Of a stretch of DNA of 64,000 bases, positions 1 to 9,308 are shown in pieces. The notes below the pieces were generated by a model. That model was given only the letters and a program-made list of their open reading frames with translations, did not search any database and had not been told where the DNA came from. The DNA lies in the NCBI GenBank assembly GCA_949738465.1, contig CATJBQ010000170.1, positions 1 through 64,000 on the forward strand. The letters run 5' to 3'. The DNA comes from an uncultured Lachnospiraceae bacterium (GTDB lineage Bacteria > Bacillota > Clostridia > Lachnospirales > Lachnospiraceae). The translations under genes were made by a program, and so were the position numbers. Each line of letters starts with the position of its first letter. The first letter of the stretch is position 1.

Positions 1-139
1 CAAAAGGAACTGAATAAATCAACCCAGAAGTAAATGGGGTTGTCACACTGACGATTGAAAAATCAAGAGTGCGACCGCCCCGGTTTTGTTTGCGCAGACT
101 TTTTTGTCACAGATTTTGTCACGACTTCCGCAATAACTT

Positions 140-925
140 CTATACAATATCCTTCCTGGTATACCAATAAAATGCCGCACCTGTTCCCGCAAGAGCCAGC
201 CCCATCCCCACAGCCAGATAAGCGCCGTTTAAGCTGCCGTTGGCAATGATGTCCGCCCCTTCCGTATAGCCGAAGGGGGTCAGATATTTCAGAACGGCCG
301 CTTTTTCCGTAAGATTGGCAATGATGTTCAAAAAATACAGCAGGGCGGCAATTCCAAGCCCGGCCCCCAGTCCACTGCCGTTTAGAAAAGCCGAAAGCCC
401 GAAGCAGATACAGGCAGTTTCAATCTGCAGGAGAAAATAAGCCAGGAACAGGAGGGCGAGGGTGTTAAGATCCGGTTGCTCCCCAATCGCCAGAATCGAA
501 ACGGCAGTAACGCTAATCACCAGAAGATTGAGGATCACAAGCTGCAGCAGGATTCCCAGAAGCTTCCCGGCCAGGATGCGGCTCCGGCTGACGGGGTGGG
601 TCAGCAGGAATTCGGCCGTCTGCTCCTTCGACTCCCGGGCCAGGGCGGAGATTCCCAGCAAAGCGGAAAAAAACGCGCCGCCCAGGCCCAGTATATTACC
701 GCATTCCACCCCAAAGAAACCGAGAAATTCACCAAAATTAATCCGGTCCATCCCAAATGCCGCGGAGAAGCTGCCCATATCGGCAAACATGCTGCTGATA
801 TCCCCCATCTGCGTGGACATTTCCGGGTAAATCATGATACAGATCCCCAGCATCCCGGCGATTACCGCCGTCCATATCAGCAGAGAAGTCCGTCCCTGCC
901 GGAGCTCATGTCGCAACAATGCCAT
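140..925 (-). CDS. ABC-2 type transporter permease
   Basis: 261-residue integral membrane protein, the probable export channel for the ATPase encoded just upstream (1-nt gap). It has about six hydrophobic segments, one near residues 15-32 and the rest spread from about 75 to 255. The soluble stretch with HPVSRSRILAGKLLG near residue 110 is typical of ABC-2 permeases, where a coupling loop precedes a membrane helix. A good ribosome site (GGGAGGAG) lies before the ATG. The order tetR-ATPase-permease suggests a drug or toxic-compound exporter under local repression. The substrate cannot be read from the sequence. Bases 1-139 downstream hold no recognisable gene. Confidence 0.85.
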   Translation of the reverse strand: MALLRHELRQGRTSLLIWTAVIAGMLGICIMIYPEMSTQMGDISSMFADMGSFSAAFGMDRINFGEFLGFFGVECGNILGLGGAFFSALLGISALARESKEQTAEFLLTHPVSRSRILAGKLLGILLQLVILNLLVISVTAVSILAIGEQPDLNTLALLFLAYFLLQIETACICFGLSAFLNGSGLGAGLGIAALLYFLNIIANLTEKAAVLKYLTPFGYTEGADIIANGSLNGAYLAVGMGLALAGTGAAFYWYTRKDIV

Positions 926-926
926 T

Positions 927-1817
927 TTATTGCTCCTCCCTTCCGTAATAATGTAAAAATATTTCCTCCAGGTCCGGTTCGCTGATGCTCACGTCTGTTA
1001 GAGGTAGCGGAGCAAGCGACGCCAGGAGCGGACCGGGTTTTCCATTGTACAAAAAGCGGACCGTATCCGCCTGGATCCGTTCAACGCTGGAAATCCCAGC
1101 ACAAAACTGCCGCAGCGCCGGATCGTCAAGAGGACCGCGGATCGTGACACGTTTCGCCTCCGTGTGGCCCAAAGCTTCGATACGGTCTGAGGCCAGCAGA
1201 CGTCCCTGGCGGATCACGGCTGCGTGCGTACAGTACCGCTGCACCTCGGAAAGCACATGGGAGGACAGGAAAATGGTTGCGCCTGCCTGATGGCGCTCCT
1301 TTAAAATTTCAAAAAACTCCCGCTGCATCAACGGATCCAGGCCGCTGGTGGGCTCGTCCAGGATACAGAGCCGGGGATGGTGCTGCAGGGCGCAGACAAT
1401 AGACACCTTTTTGCGGTTCCCCAGGGAAAGCTGGCGGATCCGCTTCTGGGTATCCAGTCCCAGCCGTTCACACAGCAGAGCCGCTTCCTCAGTACAGTCT
1501 ATGCGCCGGAGACGGGCGGACAACTGAATAATATCGCACACCTTCCGGTTAGAATAAAAGGATGCCTCCGAGGGCATGTAACCGATCCCGGCAAGAATAG
1601 CCGTCTTGTCCTTACGGATATCTCTGCCAAAAATCTCCGCCGTTCCGCTGGTGGGGGCAATCAATCCGAGAAGGGTGCGGATCGTCGTACTCTTCCCGGC
1701 GCCGTTGGGGCCGATGAAGCCGAAAAAATCCCCTTCCTCCACAGTTAGATCCAGGTCGGTTATCCCCCGGGATCGCCCGTAAAATTTGGTGAGAGCATGT
1801 GTCTGGATCGCATTCAT
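927..1817 (-). CDS. ABC transporter ATP-binding protein
   Basis: 296-residue cytoplasmic ATPase that would power the adjacent permease. Visible motifs in order are Walker A (GPNGAGKST, about residues 37-45), a divergent signature LSLGNRKK (about 138), Walker B with LCILDEPTSGLDP (about 155) and the H-loop in FLSSHVLSE. The C-terminal third is the extension common in BcrA/CcmA-like exporters. Its ATG overlaps the stop of the upstream TetR gene by 4 nt (ATGA), so the two are translationally coupled. The signature LSLGN in place of LSGGQ is a conservative departure seen in this exporter group. Confidence 0.93.
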   Translation of the reverse strand: MNAIQTHALTKFYGRSRGITDLDLTVEEGDFFGFIGPNGAGKSTTIRTLLGLIAPTSGTAEIFGRDIRKDKTAILAGIGYMPSEASFYSNRKVCDIIQLSARLRRIDCTEEAALLCERLGLDTQKRIRQLSLGNRKKVSIVCALQHHPRLCILDEPTSGLDPLMQREFFEILKERHQAGATIFLSSHVLSEVQRYCTHAAVIRQGRLLASDRIEALGHTEAKRVTIRGPLDDPALRQFCAGISSVERIQADTVRFLYNGKPGPLLASLAPLPLTDVSISEPDLEEIFLHYYGREEQ

Positions 1818-2440
1818 AGAGGATGCTCCTCCTTTCTAAGGTAAATTTTTTTCCAGAAGGCAAGCATTTCGGAAAAATCCGCTTCCAGCCTGTCTACATC
1901 GATGCAGCCGCCCCGCTGAAAGACCTCCCAGAGGTATCCCTCCGAGGCTAGATACATCTCCCGGTACATCATCTCCAGGTCAAGGCCGGGGATAAAATCC
2001 GCGGGGTCAACCCGGTCCAGGGCATGGATGGCCTTGACGTTAAAATGTTCCTGGTAGCTTTTCTGGATCGCGGTACAAATCTCCGGGTCGACTTCGTAAA
2101 AAGCTTTTACAACAAAAGCCGTCATGTGAGGATAAAGGCGCATCATGGACAGCTTAGCCTGCATGCCCCGCTCCATCATTTCAAATAAATCCGCAGGCTC
2201 ATAGCAGCCGTATTTCGTGAGATATTGGAGGGTAATATCACAGGCCCTCTCCCACAGGAACAGGTACAGTTCCTGCTTATTGCGGAAATAATGAAAGAGA
2301 AGGGATTTGCTGATTCCGGCGTGGTCCGCGATCTCCTGCATGGGGCTTTTCTTATAGGAATTCCGGGAAAAAACCAGAAATCCGGCATTTAAGATCCGCT
2401 GCTGCTTTTCCCGGGGCAGTTTATAAAATTTTTCATTCAT
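1814..2440 (-). CDS. TetR/AcrR family transcriptional regulator
   Basis: 208-residue repressor with an N-terminal helix-turn-helix (residues about 10-55, including MQEIADHAGISKSLLFHYF) and a helical ligand domain. The start chosen is the ATG at 2440, which has GAGGTGA upstream and gives MNEKFYKL; a longer reading from 2470 would begin inside the likely operator. It is the first gene of a three-gene operon with the ABC exporter, so it probably represses the exporter and itself and is released by a transported compound. The ligand is unknown. Confidence 0.9.
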   Translation of the reverse strand: MNEKFYKLPREKQQRILNAGFLVFSRNSYKKSPMQEIADHAGISKSLLFHYFRNKQELYLFLWERACDITLQYLTKYGCYEPADLFEMMERGMQAKLSMMRLYPHMTAFVVKAFYEVDPEICTAIQKSYQEHFNVKAIHALDRVDPADFIPGLDLEMMYREMYLASEGYLWEVFQRGGCIDVDRLEADFSEMLAFWKKIYLRKEEHPL

Positions 2441-2454
2441 AGGCGTCACCTCGC

Positions 2455-2494
2455 TGACCGGTCCGGTCAATATCCATCATACGCCTGTTGACCG
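2455..2494 (-). promoter_or_regulatory. Probable TetR operator/promoter of the exporter operon
   Basis: A near-perfect 15-bp palindrome, TGACCGGTCCGGTCA, lies at 2455-2469. A further TTGACCG at 2488-2494 is inverted relative to CGGTCAA at 2464-2470. Between the two half-sites the minus strand reads TATGAT, a good -10 element. Repressor binding here would cover the promoter of the TetR-ABC operon. Autoregulation is inferred from position and symmetry. Confidence 0.5.
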
Positions 2495-2539
2495 TTTTTG
2501 AGAAGACCCTTAAGAGAAAAATCGGTTCATTTCATAGCG

Positions 2540-5002
2540 TTAAATTGCGTGCAGCTCAATCAGACATAGTTCAAAAGGCAACAGCTCCCGCGTCAGACGG
2601 AGGATGCCGTTTTCCGGAAAAACAATCCGGACCTTCATCTGGGGGACACTGATACCCTTGATATAATCCAGTTCATCCTGGGTTAAGATTGTGATCATGC
2701 CCATATCCGTCCACTGGTCAAAGGCGCTTCCATGCTTCCGGTTCAGAATCCGGGTAGTGCATAGATACCGCAGGGCAGGTAAATCCGTCAGGGTCAGAGA
2801 GCAATGCAGATGTTTCTGATCCGGAAACGCGTCATAGCGGTTAGAAAAGGATTCGTTAAAATTTTCACCATTGGCATAAAGAACGGAAAAATGGCAGTAA
2901 TTATAAAATAAAATCTGGATATCGTGATCGTTCCGGGTTACTGCATAGCCATCTCCCTGGGCAATGAGGCGGCTGCCCAGACGGGAGAGCAGAAGAAATG
3001 CAAAAAAAGAGGGTTTTCTGATACCGTTGACGGTACATAAGCCAGGCCCACCGTAAAAGGTATCTGCTGATAAGGGGATTTCGCCCAGATGATCATTATA
3101 TGCCCAATAACTGATCCCGGTGACCAGGGAATTACAGTTTAAAATATTCTTTACAAGATAGGACGCCATAAAGCAGGTATCACTCAGATATTCCCGCTGG
3201 GAAATGCTGAAATTCCACTCTGCAAGATCCGGCTTTTCATAAGGAAGCCGGTTTTCCTTGCAGAATGCGTCTAATTGGGCCAGGACCTTTTCCATGATAT
3301 CCGGGTCAGACGGGCGTCGCAGAGCCTCGCTGTTTCCAGGATGAAAATTTGTACCAGGAAAGTAGGCTTGATAAAATGCAAAACGGAGCCTGTCCGGCAG
3401 GCAATTGTGCTTCCGGCAAGCCGCCAGAAAAGTGTTCAGCCAATTTTTCCGGAGTGGAAAGGCCAGAAACGCAGGGCTGGTAAAACAGAGCTGTCGGCTC
3501 ATCTTTTTAACGGTCTGGTATGTTTTCAAGTAAAAACGAAAGTAATCATCCGGAGCGGGAGGATCAAAATCCCAGAAAGCAGCCTCCGGCTTTCCCCATA
3601 AACAGAACTCCCAGGTTTCCACAACCTTTTGCCCATAAATGGAAAAAAGGAAATTTATAAATGCCTCTATCAGGTCTCCCCATTGATCCAGATGTTCCGG
3701 CAGAGAAATACAGCTCTTGCCGTCATGGATGATTGCGCTCCTGTTTTTTGCCAGGGCTGTCGGCATATGTCCAAGTTCAATGATGGGAGCCAGATTAACA
3801 GAAAGCAGAAAATGAATCACATTCCGGACAATGATAAACGAATAGGAAATCTGACCGTGTTCATTGAGGCGGATGATCTGCATATCATCATCCAGAAGGC
3901 CGTGGATTGTGGCCTGCCGGTAATGCAGTGCTTCCTGGAGAGCGCGCACATGGTTCTGGGACTGGGCCTCCAGAAGAAGGCTCGCCCTGCCAAGGCCGAT
4001 GGTCTGGTTCCAGGATGGAAGGAATTCCCGTGAAGGCTGTTTCAATGGATTCAGGGAAATCTCCGGCAGATCTCTGTAATCCTGGCGCACAGGCAGAGCC
4101 TCATGGACCTTGAGACTGGCCATGAATCGGGTCAGGAGATTTACATTTTCAACAGACAGAGTCTCCGGTGTGGCTGGGACGGGGGTTTTGCCAGGAAGGC
4201 GATAGCCCTTCCGGCTGCTGGGATTTTCCCCATATTTCTGACGATAGGCCCGGGTAAAGGCACGATAATCGGAAAAACCACACTGTTTTGCAATCTCGCT
4301 GATGCCGGCGCCCTGTGCCAGCAGCTTTTCTGCCTCTTGCATACGAAGCTGTGTGACGTATTTCATATAAGAAATACCGGCGATTCGGGAAAACAATTTG
4401 GAAAAATAGGGTATGGAATACTGGGCAATCTCTGCAGCATCCCGAATGGAGATATCCTCCAGGAAATGGGTATTCGTAAATTCAATGGCTTTAAGCACCG
4501 GAAGCTCAGTGGAAAAATCAGAGATTCTCTGATTTTCCATGGCGCAGTAGTCGGTGATGGCTGCAGTCAGACGGAACCCATGAATCATATAGTGAAGCGG
4601 CAGAAGCTTGTCATCGGTGGTCAGGCTGGTGCGGATCAGTTCCTCCAGAATCGAGGTCACCATTTCATATGCAGTCCGTTCTTCCGGGGTCAGAAGCATG
4701 GATTTGAGGGCTGGAAGCTGGAAATTAGGACAGTATTTTCCAATCAGTTCCGTATCGATCTGCAATAGAGCCAGCGTTCCATTGCCTTTTGTGATCGTAT
4801 AGATTTCCATGGGACTAATAATGGCAATGTGGCGTTCACTGATATGATAAGAAATTCCACGCAGTGTGAAGCTGCAGGAACCATCTACCACATACAGGAT
4901 CTGCAGGGAGGAATGCCAGGTGGCAGGAGAAGGCATCAGTTGGGAAAGGATCAGTGTTATGGGAGGCATTTGGGAAAAATAAGCGGTATCTTGTGAATTC
5001 AT
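2540..5002 (-). CDS. AraC regulator fused to a degenerate GH39-like domain
   Basis: 820-residue fusion. Residues about 1-150 resemble the AraC cupin-type sensing region. Residues about 165-270 hold the double helix-turn-helix of the AraC family (ISEIAKQCGFSDYRAFTRAYR, ending PSSRKGY). Residues about 320-820 resemble a GH39 beta-xylosidase TIM barrel plus C-terminal beta domain. The motif corresponding to the GH39 acid/base (WNEP) reads WGKPEA near residue 470, so the usual Glu is missing. The likely nucleophile motif AEWNFS near residue 592 is kept. This points to sugar sensing rather than hydrolysis. It is divergent from a secreted esterase-like gene that it may control. No signal peptide is seen. 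Confidence 0.85.
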   Translation of the reverse strand: MNSQDTAYFSQMPPITLILSQLMPSPATWHSSLQILYVVDGSCSFTLRGISYHISERHIAIISPMEIYTITKGNGTLALLQIDTELIGKYCPNFQLPALKSMLLTPEERTAYEMVTSILEELIRTSLTTDDKLLPLHYMIHGFRLTAAITDYCAMENQRISDFSTELPVLKAIEFTNTHFLEDISIRDAAEIAQYSIPYFSKLFSRIAGISYMKYVTQLRMQEAEKLLAQGAGISEIAKQCGFSDYRAFTRAYRQKYGENPSSRKGYRLPGKTPVPATPETLSVENVNLLTRFMASLKVHEALPVRQDYRDLPEISLNPLKQPSREFLPSWNQTIGLGRASLLLEAQSQNHVRALQEALHYRQATIHGLLDDDMQIIRLNEHGQISYSFIIVRNVIHFLLSVNLAPIIELGHMPTALAKNRSAIIHDGKSCISLPEHLDQWGDLIEAFINFLFSIYGQKVVETWEFCLWGKPEAAFWDFDPPAPDDYFRFYLKTYQTVKKMSRQLCFTSPAFLAFPLRKNWLNTFLAACRKHNCLPDRLRFAFYQAYFPGTNFHPGNSEALRRPSDPDIMEKVLAQLDAFCKENRLPYEKPDLAEWNFSISQREYLSDTCFMASYLVKNILNCNSLVTGISYWAYNDHLGEIPLSADTFYGGPGLCTVNGIRKPSFFAFLLLSRLGSRLIAQGDGYAVTRNDHDIQILFYNYCHFSVLYANGENFNESFSNRYDAFPDQKHLHCSLTLTDLPALRYLCTTRILNRKHGSAFDQWTDMGMITILTQDELDYIKGISVPQMKVRIVFPENGILRLTRELLPFELCLIELHAI

Positions 5003-5237
5003 GGCACAAAGCTCCTTTTTTCTTTCAGTGTATCAATTTTTACCGGAAGAAACAAGATATAAAATTGCATAATATATACAAAATTATATTTTAAAATTTC
5101 ACAAATAGAAAGAAAAACATAGAAATGCAAGAAATCTGTAAAAGAAAGCTGGGAAATTGGTGGATAGAAATTTGATCAAAATATAGAATATAAGTACAAA
5201 ATAACCAATAAAAGAATCGAAACAAGGAGGAAAAAGT

Positions 5238-7136
5238 ATGAATAAGTTGGGCAGACGTATTGTGGCCGGTATCCTTTCCGGCGTGTTGGTTCTGGGTATG
5301 GCAGGCTGTGATTCTTCTAAGGATTCCGGTCAGCAGACCAACACAGATCCGGTGCAGGCGTCCGGTGAAGAACCAGGACAGGCAGAAACGGATGAACAGC
5401 AGCCGGAGGATCAGGAGACGCCGGAAACACCGGAGGATCCGGGAGAGACGGATCAGGAGCCACAGGCGCCCACAGCGGTAACGCCGGATGTTCCTATGAA
5501 GGAGATCACCCTGACAGAGGGAGATGCCGATTATTACAAGGAGCTGCTGGATGCGGAGATCTACAATTATAAGCTCGTCAGAAATATTCCCACAGCCTAT
5601 GACGCGGCAAGCTGGGATAACTACTGCGCACAGGCCAACATCCTACTGACCTTGGATCCGGCGGAGATCGGAGAGGTTCAGGAGGGGCTGATCAAAAAGG
5701 CCTTTGACGCCCGCCAGGGGCTGGTCCAGATCCAGAAGCTTGAGGACAGCATCTGGTACATCTGGGGGGACACCATTCCCACGGTGGAGAATGAGGATGC
5801 CCTGAAATTTACCCTGGAAAGCTATGACAATTCCGACTTCAAGCCGTTTTTGGTGCCCTTCCTTTTGGAGGATCAGAGCAGCGCCAAGGGAAATATGATC
5901 ATCATTGCAGGCGGCGGCTTCAGCTCCAGAGGAAACAGCGGAGAGGGCTGGCCCATCGCGAAGGGCTTCAATGCACTGGGCTACAACTGCTATGTTCTGC
6001 AGCGCCGTGTGGAGCCCTACGGACCCGAGGATATCTGGATGGATATGCAGAGGAGTATCCGTTATGTCCGCCATCACGCGGAGGCGCTGGGGATCCAGGG
6101 GACAGACTGCATGATCGCTACCGGATTTTCCGGAGGCGGCGCAACGGTACTGGGAGCAGTGGAATTCCTGTATGGAGATATCCAGCCCACCATTTATGTG
6201 GATTCCTATGTTCCGGATGAAGTAGACGGTGAGAGTGCGGACCTTGATGTGGCAGTGGTGATGTACGGACCTCATGCACGGCTGGATAGCTGGGGGAATC
6301 TGGAAGGGCTGCAGTCGGATTTTGAGACAGACAATGAGAACCTTCCGGCAATGTTTTTGGCAGCAGGCGCTGACGACCCGCTGGGAACCTCCTTTGACAG
6401 CTTTGTGCTGGCGGAGGCCGTGAAGGACAGAACCCTTGTGGAGTACCACAATTTTGAAAACGTAGGCCATGGATTCGGCGTAGGAGTGACTGGAACCAAC
6501 TCTGCAAAATGGATGGACCTGGCAGATGGCTTTATCGATCTTGTCATTGCCAAGAATGCGCCCAAGGACAGCGGAGCAGGCGTGGCGGCCGAGGTTCCGG
6601 CAGAGTACACCAAGGTTCAGGTGATCACATATCCCTTCCAGTTCGGGGATACGGATGTGACCGTTGCCGTGAATGACGATAATACCAAGTTTTATGCCAC
6701 CTTTATCGCCTTTGAGGAGGAGCAGATCCTGGAGGGAACGGTGGATAACAATGTGGTGACCGTAACCTTCGACAAGTCCGGATTTATGTCGGGAGACGCT
6801 CAGGCGATCTACGATTCCATCGATCCCAATGGCTGGAACGGCGCGGCGGCTGGCGGCGGTGCGGCAGCAATGCCGGAGATTCCCTCCATTTATACAAAGG
6901 CCCAGACAATTACATATCCCTTCCAGTTTGGGGATACCGATGTGGTGGTGGCGGTTAGTGAAGATGGCGCGGGATTCTATGCGATCTTTACCGCCTTTGA
7001 GGAGGAACAGATCCTGGAGGGGATTGTAAATAATAACGTGGTAACCGTAATCTTCGATAAGTCCGGCTTCATGTCGGGGGATGCCCAGGCAATCTATGAT
7101 TCTGTTGATCCCGAGGCTTGGAAACCTGTCAATTGA
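5238..7136 (+). CDS. Esterase-like (alpha/beta hydrolase) lipoprotein with duplicated C-terminal domain
   Basis: 632-residue exported lipoprotein. The signal peptide ends in a lipobox (VLGMAGCD, Cys near 24). An acidic Pro/Glu/Gln-rich linker runs from about 26 to 85. An alpha/beta-hydrolase-like domain of about 90-440 has a GFSGGG nucleophile elbow and a late His in VGHGFGVG, as in BD-FAE/acetyl-xylan-esterase-like enzymes. Two near-identical copies of a 75-80-residue domain follow (about 455-535 and 550-630), each with ITYPFQFGDTDV and FDKSGFMSGDAQAIYDS. These may bind substrate or cell wall. The neighbour is an AraC/GH39 regulator, which fits a role in plant-polysaccharide use. The substrate is not known. 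Confidence 0.75.
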   Translation: MNKLGRRIVAGILSGVLVLGMAGCDSSKDSGQQTNTDPVQASGEEPGQAETDEQQPEDQETPETPEDPGETDQEPQAPTAVTPDVPMKEITLTEGDADYYKELLDAEIYNYKLVRNIPTAYDAASWDNYCAQANILLTLDPAEIGEVQEGLIKKAFDARQGLVQIQKLEDSIWYIWGDTIPTVENEDALKFTLESYDNSDFKPFLVPFLLEDQSSAKGNMIIIAGGGFSSRGNSGEGWPIAKGFNALGYNCYVLQRRVEPYGPEDIWMDMQRSIRYVRHHAEALGIQGTDCMIATGFSGGGATVLGAVEFLYGDIQPTIYVDSYVPDEVDGESADLDVAVVMYGPHARLDSWGNLEGLQSDFETDNENLPAMFLAAGADDPLGTSFDSFVLAEAVKDRTLVEYHNFENVGHGFGVGVTGTNSAKWMDLADGFIDLVIAKNAPKDSGAGVAAEVPAEYTKVQVITYPFQFGDTDVTVAVNDDNTKFYATFIAFEEEQILEGTVDNNVVTVTFDKSGFMSGDAQAIYDSIDPNGWNGAAAGGGAAAMPEIPSIYTKAQTITYPFQFGDTDVVVAVSEDGAGFYAIFTAFEEEQILEGIVNNNVVTVIFDKSGFMSGDAQAIYDSVDPEAWKPVN

Positions 7137-7204
7137 CGTGGATTATACAGAACAGGTTATAAAATAGAATGCGCATAGAATATGCATAAAATTCCGGAGA
7201 GGAA

Positions 7205-7241
7205 AAATAGAGCAGGCCCATGTATGAGGCCTGCTCTATTT
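7205..7241. terminator. Intrinsic terminator after the esterase-like gene
   Basis: A perfect stem of AGAGCAGGCC pairs with GGCCTGCTCT around a 9-nt loop, flanked by AAAT and ATTT. It lies about 70 nt after the stop at 7136 and separates that gene from the next solute-binding gene. Confidence 0.75.
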
Positions 7242-7354
7242 ACGTGGCGGATAGCTGTAAGCAGATACGTGGGCAGATTTGGAAATTCTGTTGTAGGATC
7301 ACAGGCAATATGATAAACTAAAATAGTACATTGCAGAAGATAGGGGGGAGCGCT

Positions 7355-9022
7355 GTGGACAGGAAACGGGCAGTATGCGCTGTAATAACTTTATGCTTAT
7401 TATTCCTGGGATGTGGAAGTGAGCCGCAAGCCGGCCAAAGAGAACCGGATCCGGCAGTCGGCAGCCAGGAAGAAGCCTATGAGGTAGCAATTCAGGTGGT
7501 TATGCTTCCGGGAGAAGTTGTTGAGGAAGAAGCGGCCCTGGAGGCAGCTATCAATGAACTGACGCTGCCGGAAATAAATTGTACGGTGGATATTCAGTTT
7601 ATCGGGATTGATGAAATCCGTAAGAAAACAAATCTTGCCATTGCAGCAGATGAAAAGGCTGACCTGATCCATGTGGCTACCTTACAGCCTGTTTCTGCGA
7701 TGGCCGGAACCGATATGCTTTACGATATGAATACGGATAATCTGCTTAAAACCCATGGCGGAACGTTGTGCAGCCTGTTTGGCGATGTGATGGAGAGCGG
7801 TTTTGTCCGGGGAAAGCAGCTTGCGGTGCCGGCTCGTATCTATACTTCCGCCAGTGTTGGATTTTATTACAACAAAACGATTGCGGACAGGATCGGGGCC
7901 AGGGTTCCCGAAAAAGGGACAGTGGAGGATCTGGAAGAACTATTGTATTCTGTAAGAGATTCTGGCTGCGATATGATGCCTTTTTATGTGGGGGGCGGTG
8001 AGGGAAGTATGATTATGGGGTTCGGAACCTATGAAGGTTTTGGCAGCAATTGTGGCTGTGGCGTGGTGCTGGATGCATCCCGTTCTATGAAGGTGGAAAA
8101 TATGTATGCTACCGATACCTTTCGGGATTTCTGTCTGCGGATGGATCGTTGGCGCAGAGAGGGGATTCTTGCCAAGGATGCCACAGACACGATACCTTAT
8201 CTGGATTATGTGAAGGCTCAGAAGTTAATGGTTTTTATGGGAAATAGAGATCCCCAGCAATGGGCAGAGTACAAATACGAGGCAGAAAATGCCGGATTTG
8301 AACTGGGATATTGTGCATTTACAGACCCCGTGATTTCTGATCGGACGGTGACGGCGTATATGTGGGGCATTGCGGCAAACAGCAGGAGGCCGGATAAGGC
8401 CATGGATTTTTTGGATTTTCTGTATCGGAATGCAGAGGCCGCTAATCTGCTTCAGTATGGGCTGGAGGGAACAGATTACCAATTTGTGCAAGGGTCAGGG
8501 CGTGTGATAAAAAAGACAGGCACATATGCGCCGGCGTTTTATTATGCCGGTGATTCCAGCCAGATGTATATTCCTTTTCCGGCGGATGAGCATTTTGTTG
8601 AAGAATGGGAGCGGCAGGAAGCAGAAGCAGTCCGTTCACCGCTGATTGGCTATATGTTTGACGATTCCGGATATCAGGTAGAAGCTGCCGCTATTGCTGC
8701 GGTGATTGATCAATATCTCCCGGCTTTGCAAAACGGATCCTGTGGTGGGGAAGAAGAAACCCTTAAGATGCTGGATCAATTTGTTTGCAGTCTGGAGGAA
8801 GCGGGGATCAGCCAGGTAATTGCGGCCAATCAGGCACAACTGGATGAATTTCTGAAAAGCAGGACGCTAAGATCTGGCGGGAATTCACAGGCAGAGAGAT
8901 TATTCCGAAGAATAACGCCAGCGAGTTATATTTTGAAGAACGCGACATCGCGGGATTTGTGGAAAAGCTGGAGCGTTACAGCGAGGCCACGGGAGAACCG
9001 GTCCGGTACGTCAACCGCCTGA
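7355..9022 (+). CDS. Extracellular solute-binding lipoprotein with an abnormal 3' end
   Basis: The start chosen is GTG 7355, preceded by a GGGGGGAG ribosome site; it gives a short signal peptide with a lipobox (LLFLGCGS). The body looks like a family 1 (CUT1-type) sugar-binding protein: FYYNKTIADRIGARVPEKG, TVEDLEELL and a ligand-cleft region near MPFYVGGGEG. It would bind an extracellular sugar for an ABC importer, yet no permease genes follow. Natural homology seems to end at about LDEFLKSR (near 8862). The last roughly 53 codons read out of frame through a VOC-gene remnant, so the present C-terminus is probably the product of a deletion junction. Confidence 0.75.
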   Translation: MDRKRAVCAVITLCLLFLGCGSEPQAGQREPDPAVGSQEEAYEVAIQVVMLPGEVVEEEAALEAAINELTLPEINCTVDIQFIGIDEIRKKTNLAIAADEKADLIHVATLQPVSAMAGTDMLYDMNTDNLLKTHGGTLCSLFGDVMESGFVRGKQLAVPARIYTSASVGFYYNKTIADRIGARVPEKGTVEDLEELLYSVRDSGCDMMPFYVGGGEGSMIMGFGTYEGFGSNCGCGVVLDASRSMKVENMYATDTFRDFCLRMDRWRREGILAKDATDTIPYLDYVKAQKLMVFMGNRDPQQWAEYKYEAENAGFELGYCAFTDPVISDRTVTAYMWGIAANSRRPDKAMDFLDFLYRNAEAANLLQYGLEGTDYQFVQGSGRVIKKTGTYAPAFYYAGDSSQMYIPFPADEHFVEEWERQEAEAVRSPLIGYMFDDSGYQVEAAAIAAVIDQYLPALQNGSCGGEEETLKMLDQFVCSLEEAGISQVIAANQAQLDEFLKSRTLRSGGNSQAERLFRRITPASYILKNATSRDLWKSWSVTARPRENRSGTSTA

Positions 9023-9102
9023 TGACCCATAGCTGGGGCCAGCAGGTCGTCCGGTTTTATGATCCGGACGGGAATCTGATTGAGGTGGGAACGCCTAGGT
9101 GA
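8863..9102 (+). pseudogene. 3' remnant of a VOC/glyoxalase-family gene
   Basis: In the frame that ends at TGA 9100-9102 the DNA encodes the C-terminal part of a vicinal-oxygen-chelate protein. Recognisable pieces include IWREFTGRE, NNASELYFEERD, a helical stretch and the signature RFYDPDGNLIEVG. There is no start codon or N-terminal half. It lies within and beyond the 3' end of the preceding solute-binding gene in another frame, which indicates a deletion that joined two unrelated genes. Confidence 0.8.
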
Positions 9103-9170
9103 CATTGAAATGGGATAGCTGTAAATGACAGGCAATTATAGAACCATAAAAGTGTTTTCAACGTACACAG

Positions 9171-9199
9171 TTGATTACTCCAATAAAATATGGTAAAAT
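9171..9199 (+). promoter_or_regulatory. Promoter of the holin-like toxin mRNA
   Basis: TTGATT (9171-9176) and TAAAAT (9194-9199) are spaced by 17 bp, predicting a start near 9206 and a leader of about 100 nt before the toxin ATG. Confidence 0.65.
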
Positions 9200-9308
9200 T
9201 TTTTTGGGTGCTGCCAAGATGGTAGGCGGTTAGCCCTCTGCGGAGGGACTGTGACCCTCTGTTTACATAGAAACCTGAAAAGGAATCTTTGAAAGGAGGG
9301 CTAAGTGG

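Noticed and set aside
1-139. Small open frame at the window start
   Set aside because: No ribosome site, no recognisable features, and it runs into the permease gene on the other strand.
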